41,639 nucleotides of DNA from Pseudomonas sp. PA27(2017). GTDB taxonomy: Bacteria; Pseudomonadota; Gammaproteobacteria; Pseudomonadales; Pseudomonadaceae. Positions 1 through 9,740 of the stretch are shown piece after piece (the stretch's first letter is position 1; each line of letters starts with the position of its first letter). Under the pieces are notes generated by a model. The model saw nothing but the letters and a program-made list of their open reading frames with translations. It had not been told where the DNA came from and did not search any database. The stretch is from positions 446-42,084 of the forward strand of contig NZ_MSXW01000060.1 in NCBI RefSeq assembly GCF_001945445.1, read 5' to 3'. The position numbers and the translations under genes are program-made.

Positions 1-1
1 T

Positions 2-628
2 CCGGCTCGCAAAAACCTGGTGATGGAGGAAGTCGAGCGCTATGGGGAGCATGATCGCCGCGTACGAATGAAGGTTTCGCCTCAGGCTCGCAAACGAAAC
101 CCGGCTCTCCCCACGCACTGGGAAGTGCGCGAGGTCAGCTATCAAAGCCAAGGGCGTATCAGATCGCTGCTCACGTCGCTGCCGGTCGAGGACTACAACG
201 CAGAAGCGGTCGCCGAACTCTATCTGGAACGCTGGGAAATCGAGCTGGGCTTCCGGGATATCAAAAGCTCAATGCAGCAGAATGCAGTAACGCTGCGCAG
301 CAAGAAGGTCGACCTTATTTATCAAGAGGTCTGGGGGCTGTTACTGGCTTACAACATCATCCGTCGAGAGGCCAGCCACGCCGCAATAGCCTTTGGCCGA
401 ACGCCTTCAGACATACGCTTCAAACCTGCCTGCCAGTACATTGCGGTACAACTGATCGTCATGGCAGCTGCTAATCCGGTATCGGCGACAGGCAGAAGGT
501 TGGCTGAGCTGCGGGGAGGTATCGGAGGAATGTTTCTGGATCACCGTCCAAGGCCGGGAAGACCCAGGACGGTGAAGATTTCCAAAACCCGATATCCAGT
601 GGATCGCAAGGCTGCTCCGCTTAAGTGA
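2..628 (+). CDS. IS4-family transposase, C-terminal part (gene starts before the window)
   Basis: The reading frame is open from the left edge, so only the last ~208 residues are present. The IS4-family YREK signature (Y-2-R-3-E-6-K) is visible in YLERWEIELGFRDIK, encoded near 221-268. The glutamate is the third acidic residue of the DDE catalytic triad; the two aspartates would lie upstream, outside the window. Such enzymes cut and join the ends of their own insertion sequence. The DNA just after the stop (about 609-635, containing CTTAAGTGAACAGCATT) could be the right end of the element, but the left end is not available to confirm an inverted repeat. No frameshift is visible in the part shown. 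Family assignment is firm; intactness and mobility of the element are unknown. Confidence 0.9.
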   Translation, partial: PARKNLVMEEVERYGEHDRRVRMKVSPQARKRNPALPTHWEVREVSYQSQGRIRSLLTSLPVEDYNAEAVAELYLERWEIELGFRDIKSSMQQNAVTLRSKKVDLIYQEVWGLLLAYNIIRREASHAAIAFGRTPSDIRFKPACQYIAVQLIVMAAANPVSATGRRLAELRGGIGGMFLDHRPRPGRPRTVKISKTRYPVDRKAAPLK

Positions 629-701
629 ACAGCATTACGCCAGCGTGCGGGGCTTTTTTATGCGCAAGCACTTTTACGTGCAGCCACTCACCGTCAGCGT
701 G

Positions 702-1460
702 CTACAGGCGCACGCCGCCGTCGAGCTCGAGAATGCGCCCCGTGAAGTACTCGTTTTCCAGCAGGAAGGCGATGGCGTGGGCGATTTCCTTCGGTTTGCC
801 GAGGCGCTTGAGCGGAATCACGTCGGTCATGCGCTGTAGCGCTTCGGGTTTCATGCTGGCGACCATGTCGGTCTCGATGAAGCCGGGTGCCACGCCGGCC
901 ACACGAATGCCGTAGCGCGCCAGTTCGCGGGCCCATACCACGGTGTCGGCGGCCACTGCGGCCTTGGCCGCCGAGTAGTTGGCCTGGCCGATGTTGCCGG
1001 CGCGCGACACCGAGGAGATATTGATGATCGCCCCCTCGTTCTGCAGCTCGATCATCTTCGCCGCCACCTCACGGGTGCACAGGAACACGCCGGTCAGGTT
1101 GACGTCGATCACCGATTGCCATTGGGCCAGGCTCATCTTGCTCATCTCCCCGTCCTTGACCTTGATGGTCAGGCCGTCGCGCAGAATGCCGGCGTTGTTG
1201 ATCAGCCCGTTGATCGAGCCGAAGTCCTCGGCGATCTGAGTGATGGTCTGGGTGACCTGCTCTTCGTTGGCCACGTTGCACAGGTAGGTACGCGCCTGCA
1301 CGCCCAGCGCCCTGCAGGCCGCTGCGGTTTCGTCGAGTTTTTCCTGGTTAAGGTCGACCAGCGCCAGGCGCACGCGGCGCTCGGCGAGGTACTCGGCCAT
1401 GGCGCGGCCGAGGCCCTGGCCGCCGCCGGTGATGATGATGACTTTATCTTCGAGTTGCAT
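702..1460 (-). CDS. FabG-like short-chain dehydrogenase/reductase
   Basis: A classical SDR of 252 residues with a Rossmann fold. The cofactor loop TGGGQGLG is at residues 11-18, NNAG at 88-91, and the catalytic set N121, S149, Y162, K166 is complete. Asp36 at the end of the second beta strand suggests preference for NAD(H) over NADP(H) (inference). Similarity is to 3-oxoacyl-ACP reductase FabG, but the gene is not in a fatty-acid synthesis cluster, so the substrate is uncertain. A good ribosome-binding site (AGGGA, 7 nt spacing) precedes the ATG. It is transcribed divergently from fxsA; from memory, an SDR gene also lies near fxsA-groESL in P. aeruginosa. Confidence 0.9.
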   Translation of the reverse strand: MQLEDKVIIITGGGQGLGRAMAEYLAERRVRLALVDLNQEKLDETAAACRALGVQARTYLCNVANEEQVTQTITQIAEDFGSINGLINNAGILRDGLTIKVKDGEMSKMSLAQWQSVIDVNLTGVFLCTREVAAKMIELQNEGAIINISSVSRAGNIGQANYSAAKAAVAADTVVWARELARYGIRVAGVAPGFIETDMVASMKPEALQRMTDVIPLKRLGKPKEIAHAIAFLLENEYFTGRILELDGGVRL

Positions 1461-1769
1461 GCCAATTCCCTAGAGTGAGAGCTGAACGGGTCAACCGGCG
1501 TCTTGCCCAGGCGGCACTCGCTGCCACGCGTTCAGGTCGGTCGATTGCCATGACGTACCGGCAGCAGCATAGAGCGCGAGATGGGCAGGGCACCAGCACT
1601 ACCCCAGGCCTCAACATCCTGTAACAGCGTGGTCGGTATGCGCGAAGCCTCGCGTCGCCTGGCGTTGAACGCAGCGTGGGTGGGCGAAGTCGAAACTTCA
1701 GCTTGAATTAAGCGCAACACCCCATATTTCTCTCCTACTGGAAGGTGTTCTTCCGTCAAGGAAACCGCG
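1461..1769. other. Intergenic region between divergent SDR gene and fxsA
   Basis: This 309-bp stretch holds no convincing gene. It must contain the SDR promoter on the minus strand, which I could not define, and on the plus strand a strong sigma-32-like promoter for fxsA at 1702-1727. Confidence 0.6.
1702..1727 (+). promoter_or_regulatory. Candidate sigma-32 (heat-shock) promoter of fxsA
   Basis: CTTGAA at 1702-1707 and CCCCATAT at 1720-1727 match the sigma-32 consensus (CTTGAA / CCCCATNT) exactly, with a 12-bp spacer, slightly shorter than the usual 13-14. A start about 7 nt downstream would give a leader of roughly 35 nt before the fxsA ATG. In E. coli fxsA belongs to the sigma-32 regulon, which supports the call. 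Confidence 0.7.
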
Positions 1770-2228
1770 ATGCGCATTTTCATGTTGTTGTTCCTGCTGT
1801 TCCCGATCCTCGAGCTGGCCGTGCTCATTTCGGTGGGCAGCGCCATTGGCGTGCTGCCGACCATTGCCCTGGTGATCCTCACCTCGATCTGTGGTGGCCT
1901 GATTCTGCGTATCGCTGGCATCACCACGGCCTGGCGTGCCCGCGAGCGCCTGGCGCGCGGCGAAATGCCGGATCAGGAAGTGCTGCAGGGCCTGATGATG
2001 GCGGTCGGCGGTGGTCTGCTGCTGTTGCCGGGTTTCATCAGCGACGTCATCGGCGTGCTCTGCCTCATGCCGTTCACCCGCCGCTGGCTGGTCGAGCGCG
2101 TGCGCCAGCGCGCTGCCGAGCAGGCCGCGCGGCAGCGGGCCTTCGCCGATGACCTGGCCGCCCGCAATGGCCAGCCCGGCGCGCCCAAGCCGAACGTGCT
2201 CGAAGGTGAATACGAGCGCCGCGACTGA
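1770..2228 (+). CDS. fxsA: FxsA family inner-membrane protein
   Basis: 152 residues. The N-terminal two thirds are hydrophobic, with membrane segments near residues 4-22, 27-48 and 75-98 and the family pattern of a glycine-rich loop (SICGGLILRIAG) followed by a charged stretch (WRARERLARGEMP). The C-terminal 50 residues are charged and Ala/Arg-rich, probably a cytoplasmic tail. FxsA is named for suppressing F-plasmid exclusion of phage T7 in E. coli; its cellular role is unclear. The start is preceded by AAGGA. Position immediately upstream of groES-groEL is conserved across many gammaproteobacteria. A separate heat-shock-like promoter and its own terminator (2249-2281) suggest it is transcribed apart from groESL. 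Confidence 0.92.
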   Translation: MRIFMLLFLLFPILELAVLISVGSAIGVLPTIALVILTSICGGLILRIAGITTAWRARERLARGEMPDQEVLQGLMMAVGGGLLLLPGFISDVIGVLCLMPFTRRWLVERVRQRAAEQAARQRAFADDLAARNGQPGAPKPNVLEGEYERRD

Positions 2229-2248
2229 TTCCCGCACATAGCGCACAG

Positions 2249-2281
2249 GCCCCGGTCAGAGCCTTCTGGCCGGGGCTTTGT
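2249..2281 (+). terminator. Rho-independent terminator after fxsA
   Basis: A 7-bp GC stem (GCCCCGG / CCGGGGC, 2249-2255 with 2270-2276) is followed by a short T-containing tract. It lies 20 bp after the fxsA stop and separates fxsA from groESL. Confidence 0.75.
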
Positions 2282-2334
2282 ATTTTGGGGCTGACAAATC
2301 TGCGCGTAGCCGACGTAAAAAATTTATCGGCCTG

Positions 2335-2364
2335 CCCTTGAATTGCTGCTGGTCGACCTTATGT
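2335..2364 (+). promoter_or_regulatory. Candidate sigma-32 promoter of groES-groEL
   Basis: CCCTTGAA at 2335-2342 matches the extended sigma-32 -35 element. With a 14-bp spacer, CCTTATGT at 2357-2364 matches 6 of the 7 defined... more exactly it agrees with CCCCATNT except at the third and fourth bases. The predicted leader is about 125 nt. No CIRCE element was found, so HrcA control is not supported. Confidence 0.65.
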
Positions 2365-2382
2365 AGCGGTCACCGCAAGGTT

Positions 2383-2417
2383 TTTCGGCGTTCGATGCGC
2401 CGAAACATATTTCGGCG
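2383..2417 (+). repeat. Triple-arm inverted repeat in the groES leader
   Basis: TTTCGGCG (2383-2390), CGCCGAAA (2398-2405) and TTTCGGCG (2410-2417) follow each other with 7-nt and 4-nt loops. The middle arm can pair perfectly with either outer arm, so the RNA can form two mutually exclusive 8-bp hairpins. The block begins some 10-15 nt after the predicted transcription start and ends ~78 nt before the groES ATG. Confidence 0.7.
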
Positions 2418-2495
2418 TTACGCGCATTGCGCAGCGCCACGATCCTGCCGGTGAGAGCACCGGTTGATGTCAACAACTATTGGGAGAGATCGACA

Positions 2496-2786
2496 ATGAA
2501 GCTTCGTCCTTTGCATGACCGCGTCGTGATCCGTCGCAGCGAAGAAGAAACCAAAACCGCTGGCGGTATCGTGCTGCCGGGCTCGGCTGCCGAGAAGCCG
2601 AATCAGGGCGAAATCGTTGCCGTGGGTACTGGCCGTGTTCTGGACAGCGGTGAAGTCCGTGCCCTGGCCGTCAAGGTCGGCGACAAGGTTTTGTTTAGCC
2701 CCTACGGTAGCCACACCGTCAAAATCGATGGCGAAGAGCTGCTGGTTTTGGGTGAGAACGAAATCCTCGCTGTCGTCGAAGCCTGA
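2496..2786 (+). CDS. groES: Co-chaperonin GroES (Cpn10)
   Basis: 96 residues, the normal length. It begins MKLRPLHDRVVIRR and has the mobile loop near residues 17-32 (EETKTAGGIVLPGSA), which binds GroEL, and the beta-barrel body with GDKVLFSPYG. It forms the heptameric lid of the GroEL chamber in the cytoplasm. A longer in-frame start at 2427 exists but is rejected: the ATG at 2496 follows a good GGGAGA site and gives the family N terminus. It is followed by groEL after 47 bp, with no terminator between, so the two form one operon. Confidence 0.98.
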   Translation: MKLRPLHDRVVIRRSEEETKTAGGIVLPGSAAEKPNQGEIVAVGTGRVLDSGEVRALAVKVGDKVLFSPYGSHTVKIDGEELLVLGENEILAVVEA

Positions 2787-2833
2787 TCGCCCGCGAATTC
2801 CGTTTAATCGTCAAGAATTGAGGATCAAATAAC

Positions 2834-4474
<1,641 letters not shown>

Positions 4475-4502
4475 GCCGACCGGCACCCTGAGCTGTACCG
4501 AG

Positions 4503-4533
4503 AACCCCGCGCCCCTGGCGCGGGGTTTTTTAT
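4503..4533 (+). terminator. Rho-independent terminator after groEL
   Basis: An 11-bp stem (AACCCCGCGCC / GGCGCGGGGTT) with a 3-nt loop is followed by a run of six to seven T. It lies ~30 bp after the groEL stop. Confidence 0.93.
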
Positions 4534-4723
4534 TGCCTGTGTGTCAGCCACGGCTGGATGTTGGCTCCAGGCGTCTAGCTGGCGCGCCCGAGCCTCTCAT
4601 GCTGTCCGCGTGACATCGGTTGGCGTGAAGGGTTTTGACCGTTCGTCTTGTTGTAACCTTTGGCGACTTATCCTGATCTAGTGTTAGCGAACGCGTTGGC
4701 CGCACTATCAAGAGGTTGCGATC

Positions 4724-4942
4724 ATGAGCTTAGGTGTCGCCAGAGGTTTATTTTTCGTTGCCGCATTGAGCGTCTCGGCGGTCGCGGCGGCCTCCTGGTA
4801 TGAGCCCGGCCCCGGCGTGGTCAACAGTACCAACCGCAGCAATTGCCTGAGCCCTGCTAACAAGCGGGTTGTCCAGGCAGCCCCCGAAGCCAGCCAGAAC
4901 CTCTTGATACTGGTGATGGGCCTGTCCCAGGCGCGTCGCTGA
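4724..4942 (+). CDS. Small exported protein of unknown function
   Basis: 72 residues. The first ~23 form a signal peptide (MSLGVARG followed by a hydrophobic run ending AVAAA), so the mature protein of ~50 residues should be exported. It contains a single Cys (NCLSP) and no domain I recognise; the Cys lies too far in to be a lipobox. The start has an AGAGG site 9 nt upstream. A small hypothetical gene in this position after groEL is, from memory, conserved in Pseudomonas. The gap from the groEL terminator suggests its own promoter, which I could not define with confidence. Function unknown. Confidence 0.7.
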   Translation: MSLGVARGLFFVAALSVSAVAAASWYEPGPGVVNSTNRSNCLSPANKRVVQAAPEASQNLLILVMGLSQARR

Positions 4943-5047
4943 TCATCCGCCGTCGCTCCTTCTGCCTGAGTGGCGGAACAGTGAATTTCTCCTACTGCCG
5001 CGAACTCCGATACCCTGAGTGTTCACTCGAGGCAAGGAGAGCAGCAG

Positions 5048-5878
5048 ATGTCGATTTACCGTGAGCGCGGCGAGCGCCTTCAGTCATTGCACCAGCAGCC
5101 TGAGCTGCTGATCCTGCCCAACCCCTGGGATGCCGGGTCGGCGAAGATGCTCGCCACGCTCGGTTTTCACGCCCTGGCCACCACCAGCGCCGGGCTGGCC
5201 TTTTCACTGGGCCGACGCGATGCCGAAGGTGCGGTGAACCGCGATGAGGCGCTGGCCAATGCCAGGGCGATCGTCGAGGCGACCCCGCTGCCGGTGGTTG
5301 CCGACCTGGAAAATGGCTACGGCGACTCACCAGAGGACTGCGCCGCGACCGTGCGGCTGGCGGCGCAGGTCGGCCTGGTCGGCGGTTCCATCGAGGATGC
5401 CACCGGCCGGCCCGAGCAACCCATCTACCCCTTCGAGCTGTCGGTGCAGCGCATTCGCGCTTGCGTGGTGGCGGCTCGCGAGCTGGACATTCCCTTCACT
5501 CTGACGGCGCGGGCGGAAAACTTCCTGCACGGCCGTGCCGACCTGGACGACACCATCCGCCGCCTGGTGGCTTACGCCGAGGCTGGCGCGGACGTGCTCT
5601 ACGCGCCAGGGCTGACCAGTCGAGAACAGATCAAGGCAGTGGTCGAGGCGGTGGCGCCCAAACCGGTCAACGTGCTGGTCGGCTCGCCGAGCCTGATGCT
5701 GTCGCTGGACGAGCTGACGCAACTGGGCGTCAGGCGCGTGAGCCTGGGCTCCAATCTGGCGCGCGCTGCCTATGGCGCCTTTCTGCAGGCAGCCACGGGG
5801 CTTGCCGAGCGCGGCGACTTGAGCGGCGCCCAACAGGCCCTGCCGTTCGACGCCATCAACGATCTGTTCAAGGGCTAG
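5048..5878 (+). CDS. Isocitrate lyase/PEP mutase family enzyme
   Basis: 276 residues forming a single TIM-barrel of the ICL/PEPM superfamily (COG2513-like). The Mg-binding region is visible as ADLENGYG (D86, E88) and GGSIEDATG (E116, D117), and the substrate loop has TARAENFL (R155, E157, N158). The KKCGH-type catalytic cysteine loop of isocitrate and methylisocitrate lyases is absent, so it is not a true isocitrate lyase. It could cleave or hydrolyse a C-C or C-P bond in a 2-oxo or carboxyphosphonate-like acid, but the substrate is not predictable. AAGGAG precedes the ATG. The next gene starts 1 nt after its stop, so the two are probably co-transcribed although functionally unrelated. Confidence 0.88.
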   Translation: MSIYRERGERLQSLHQQPELLILPNPWDAGSAKMLATLGFHALATTSAGLAFSLGRRDAEGAVNRDEALANARAIVEATPLPVVADLENGYGDSPEDCAATVRLAAQVGLVGGSIEDATGRPEQPIYPFELSVQRIRACVVAARELDIPFTLTARAENFLHGRADLDDTIRRLVAYAEAGADVLYAPGLTSREQIKAVVEAVAPKPVNVLVGSPSLMLSLDELTQLGVRRVSLGSNLARAAYGAFLQAATGLAERGDLSGAQQALPFDAINDLFKG

Positions 5879-5879
5879 C

Positions 5880-6569
5880 GTGCGGCAGTTCCTGATCGCG
5901 CTGCTGATCTTCGTGGTGGTCGGCGGCCCGTTGGCGCTGTACCGCCAATGGATCGACGTGCCGCCACGCTGGAATCCCTGGGCACCCCTGGACCTGCGCG
6001 ACACGCCCAACTGGCTGACCGCCTACAAGCTGCGTCGTCTGCAAGGCGACGCCGAGCTATGCCGCACGGTACTGGATACGTCCGCGCTGCGTTACGTCGC
6101 GCTGCCCGACAGCACGCCAGCCGCCGACTGCCCGCTGACCAATACGGTACGCGTGCAGGGCAGCGACGTGCGCCTGAGCAGCAGTTTCATCGCCACCTGT
6201 CCGGTGGCCGCGGCCTTTGCGCTGTTCGAGCGCCACGGCCTGCAACCGGCAGCCGAGCAGCGCTTCGGCCAGCGCGTGGTGCAGGTCGACCACGTTGGCA
6301 GCTTCGCCTGCCGCACCATCGCTGGTAGTCAGCGGCGCAGCCAGCACGCCTCGGCCAATGCCCTGGATATCGTCGGCTTCCGCCTGGCCGATGGCCGGCG
6401 TATCAGCGTGCTGCGCGACTGGCCGGGGGAGGATGATAAGTCGCTGTTCCTGCGCCAGGTGCAGCAGGCGGCCTGCTCCAGTTTCAACACCACGCTGGGG
6501 CCGGACTACAACGCGGCGCACCGTGATCACTTTCATCTGGATATGGGCGGCTTTCGCATGTGCCGCTGA
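5880..6569 (+). CDS. Extensin-like C-terminal domain protein, membrane-anchored
   Basis: 229 residues with a GTG start directly after the preceding stop. Residues 4-21 are a hydrophobic anchor or uncleaved signal; the rest is likely periplasmic. The Extensin_C domain (PF06904) fills residues ~60-229, with the family motifs SQHASANALDIVGF (H156, D163) and HRDHFHLDMG (H217, H219). The H/D/H arrangement resembles the zinc site of LAS/M15 peptidases, so a peptidoglycan-linked hydrolase role is plausible but unproven. Six cysteines (e.g. C61, C84, C107, C144, C199, C228) may form disulfides. It converges with the minus-strand gene 14 bp downstream. Confidence 0.85.
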   Translation: MRQFLIALLIFVVVGGPLALYRQWIDVPPRWNPWAPLDLRDTPNWLTAYKLRRLQGDAELCRTVLDTSALRYVALPDSTPAADCPLTNTVRVQGSDVRLSSSFIATCPVAAAFALFERHGLQPAAEQRFGQRVVQVDHVGSFACRTIAGSQRRSQHASANALDIVGFRLADGRRISVLRDWPGEDDKSLFLRQVQQAACSSFNTTLGPDYNAAHRDHFHLDMGGFRMCR

Positions 6570-6583
6570 CGGGTGCCCGCGGC

Positions 6584-7003
6584 TTATCGAGCCAGGCGTC
6601 GTTGCAAGGTCAGGTGGCCCATCAACAGCTCCCAGGGCGCCAGGGAGTCTTCCAGCAGCGGGTTGCTGGCGGCATTCTCGGCAGCGCCGGTCGGCGTCAG
6701 CGGTTGTTGCTGCAATGCCAATTCTTCGAGGGGAAGCGCGACACCCACTTCGTTCAGCGAGCAGATGAACTGACGCTGCATCATCACGTCTTCCAGGGTG
6801 CGTACGCCGTGCACGGGGGCTTCGTCGACCGCTATCGCCGTGACCGAGACCGGCGCCGCGGGCTGGCCCATGGTGCTTTCCATATCGCGCAGTACGCTGC
6901 GCAGAATCTGGTCGTACAGCGCCGCGCTGGCGCTCGATGGCGTACCGGATTTCTGGGCGGCTACCCGGGTGTCACCGGGAATACGGGAGATGACTTCGAA
7001 CAT
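6584..7003 (-). CDS. Hypothetical protein, 139 residues
   Basis: I do not recognise a domain. The frame begins MFEVISRIPGDTRV and has no signal peptide or membrane segment. Residues 25-45 (ASAALYDQILRSVLRDMEST) look helical and amphipathic; residues 75-95 contain hydrophobic-acidic helix material, and the tail (WELLMGHLTLQRRLAR) is basic. It fits exactly between extensin-like and rsmJ genes with little spare DNA, and shares a 114-bp divergent region with rsmJ. Its ribosome-binding site is weak. I think it is real because of its position and amino-acid composition, but an overlapping plus-strand frame (6560-7066) also stays open, so certainty is moderate. Confidence 0.6.
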   Translation of the reverse strand: MFEVISRIPGDTRVAAQKSGTPSSASAALYDQILRSVLRDMESTMGQPAAPVSVTAIAVDEAPVHGVRTLEDVMMQRQFICSLNEVGVALPLEELALQQQPLTPTGAAENAASNPLLEDSLAPWELLMGHLTLQRRLAR

Positions 7004-7117
7004 CGAACGGCAGGCTCTGGCAAACTAGCGCTTTCCAGGGTATCGGCTGCTGTCGGCCCGAGTTGAGCCCCGCGGTTGCTTGAAAACTGCCGTTTCTGAA
7101 TCGATGGACGATCCGCA

Positions 7118-7897
7118 ATGAGTGAACTACAGCCCGATGTGCGCATTCGCATGGAGGCCCTTGCGCCGCATCTGCAAACCGGCGCGCAGCAATGGGCGCA
7201 GCACCTGGGCTTGCCGCTGGAAGGCGAGGCCGGTTATGCGTTGCAACTGGGCGAGGCTGGCTTGCAACTGGTCGAGCTGGGCCCCCAGGCGCCGGGGCCG
7301 GTGCGGGTGGATTTCGTCGAGGGCGCGGTAGCGCACCGTCGCCAGTTCGGCGGCGGAGCCGGACAGATGATCGCCAAGGCCGTCGGCATCGCCCAGGGCA
7401 TTCGCCCGCGGGTGCTGGATGCCACCGCCGGGCTGGGCCGCGATGCGTTCGTGTTGGCCAGCCTGGGTTGCCAGGTCGACCTGATCGAGCGCCAGCCGCT
7501 GATCGGTGCGCTGCTCGAAGACGGCCTGCAGCGGGCGGCGGCGGACGCCGAGGTGGCAAGTATCGTCGCGCGCATGCGCCTGCTGCAGGGCAACGCCATC
7601 GAGCTGATGGCCGGCTGGCAGGGCGAGGCGCCGCAAGTGATCTACCTTGACCCGATGTTCCCCCATCGCGACAAGAGCGCCCTGGTGAAGAAGGAGATGC
7701 GCCTGTTCCGGCCCTTCGTCGGCGACGACCTGGATGCGCCGGCGTTGCTCGAGGCCGCGCTCAAACTCGCCAGCCATCGCGTGGTGGTCAAGCGCCCGCG
7801 CAAGGCGCCGGTCATCGAGGGTGCAAAGCCGGGTTATGCGTTGGAGGGCAAGTCCAGCCGTTACGACATTTACCCCTTGAAGAAGCTCACGCCTTAA
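7118..7897 (+). CDS. rsmJ: 16S rRNA (guanine1516-N2)-methyltransferase RsmJ
   Basis: 259 residues. It is a class I SAM-dependent methyltransferase: the family entry FGGGAGQMIAKAVG is at 77-90, SAM motif I DATAGLGRDAF at 101-111, and the substrate motif DPMFPHRDKSALVKKEMR starts at 178. The C terminus has the conserved VVKRPRKAP and KSSRYDIY blocks. It modifies G1516 in helix 45 of 16S rRNA. The ATG at 7118 gives the expected N terminus; the ribosome-binding site is weak. No operon partner is evident: the gene is followed by a 347-bp repeat-filled gap. Confidence 0.96.
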   Translation: MSELQPDVRIRMEALAPHLQTGAQQWAQHLGLPLEGEAGYALQLGEAGLQLVELGPQAPGPVRVDFVEGAVAHRRQFGGGAGQMIAKAVGIAQGIRPRVLDATAGLGRDAFVLASLGCQVDLIERQPLIGALLEDGLQRAAADAEVASIVARMRLLQGNAIELMAGWQGEAPQVIYLDPMFPHRDKSALVKKEMRLFRPFVGDDLDAPALLEAALKLASHRVVVKRPRKAPVIEGAKPGYALEGKSSRYDIYPLKKLTP

Positions 7898-7899
7898 GG

Positions 7900-8134
7900 C
7901 CTGTTCACGATCTTTCGGCTCGGCCTTAGCGCTTGACCGCAAAGTGGCGGTAGCGGCCGTTATCCGATCCATTGTGGGAGCCGCGACCTCGCGGTGATTC
8001 GCTCAGGCACCGCCGATAGGCAGTCAGGCTGCAATCGTTTCGCCCCGAGGTCGGGGCTCCCACAGGTTGGTTTGAGTGTCTGCTCCTGCCTTGTAACCGC
8101 CTCATCAATGTCGCCCAAAAAGATCGTGAACAGG
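7900..8134. repeat. Element with 16-bp terminal inverted repeats enclosing a REP pair
   Basis: CCTGTTCACGATCTTT at 7900-7915 is perfectly repeated in reverse complement at 8119-8134. The 235-bp interval has no gene and holds two REP-like palindromes: GGGAGCCGCGACCTCGCGG near 7976-7994 and the opposing CGCCCCGAGGTCGGGGCTCC near 8041-8060. The structure looks like a short non-autonomous element or a compound intergenic mosaic. It begins right after the rsmJ stop. Confidence 0.75.
7941..8090 (+). repeat. Long dispersed REP-type repeat, copy 1
   Basis: These 150 bp match the reverse complement of 27353-27504 with about half a dozen substitutions and one 2-bp indel. Each copy has two REP palindromes facing each other around a conserved ~50-bp spacer (Pseudomonas BIME-like arrangement). 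Confidence 0.85.
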
Positions 8135-8244
8135 TTCTTCAGCGAACCGCCCTACGGTCGTGATCCAACCTGAACGTTTTTGGCGGGCCTCACCTCAGAT
8201 TTTGAACGGATGCACGAGATATCCGAGCGAACCGAGGTAGCCCC

Positions 8245-8750
8245 ATGAGCGAGACCATCACAGCTGGCGCCGAGCGCCGGACGATTTCCCTGTCGTTGAA
8301 CGGCAGCCCTACTCAAGTCGAGGTATACCCGTGGATCACGGCTCTCGACCTGCTGCGTGAGCAGCTCGACCTGATCGGCACCAAGAAAGGTTGCGACCAC
8401 GGCCAATGCGGCGCCTGCACGGTGCTGGTGGACGGCCGGCGGGTCAACGCCTGCCTGACCCTGGCGGTGATGCTCGACGGTCGTAAGCTGACCACCATCG
8501 AAGGCCTGGCCGCCGGCGACGAGCTGCACCCCATGCAGCGCGCCTTCGTCAAGCACGACGCTTTTCAATGCGGTTACTGCACACCGGGACAGATCTGCTC
8601 GGCGGTCGGCCTGGCCAATGAAGGGCGGGTCGGCGACGCCGCCGACATCCGTGAGCGCATGAGCGGCAACCTGTGCCGCTGCGGCGCTTACAGCAACATC
8701 CTGGCCGCCATCGAAGAAGCGCTGCCCGAGAGCGAACAGGCGGTGCGCCC

Positions 8751-8754
<4 letters not shown>
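8245..8754 (+). CDS. Aldehyde oxidoreductase, [2Fe-2S] subunit (PaoA/YagT-like)
   Basis: 169 residues of the xanthine oxidase family small subunit. The plant-type [2Fe-2S] ligands C50, C55, C58, C70 and the second cluster ligands C109, C112, C144, C146 (CGYC...CRC) are all present. The subunit carries electrons from the molybdenum centre to FAD. E. coli PaoA has an N-terminal Tat signal; here the protein starts directly with the ferredoxin domain and has no twin arginine followed by a hydrophobic stretch, so the complex is probably cytoplasmic. It overlaps the next gene by 4 bp (ATGA), showing one operon with the FAD and molybdopterin subunits. Confidence 0.92.

Positions 8755-9736
<982 letters not shown>

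Positions 9737-9740
<4 letters not shown>

Noticed and set aside
2281..2495. CIRCE (HrcA) element before groES
   Set aside because: The known TTAGCACTC-n9-GAGTGCTAA type repeat is not present; the inverted repeats seen have a different sequence.
5048..5878. Methylisocitrate lyase PrpB
   Set aside because: The KKCGH/KRCGH-type catalytic cysteine loop is missing and there are no prp genes nearby.
7926..8108. Short ORFs inside the REP repeat (also at 27328-27528)
   Set aside because: Both copies can be translated to a similar peptide, but this follows from DNA repeat identity; there is no ribosome site or independent coding signal.
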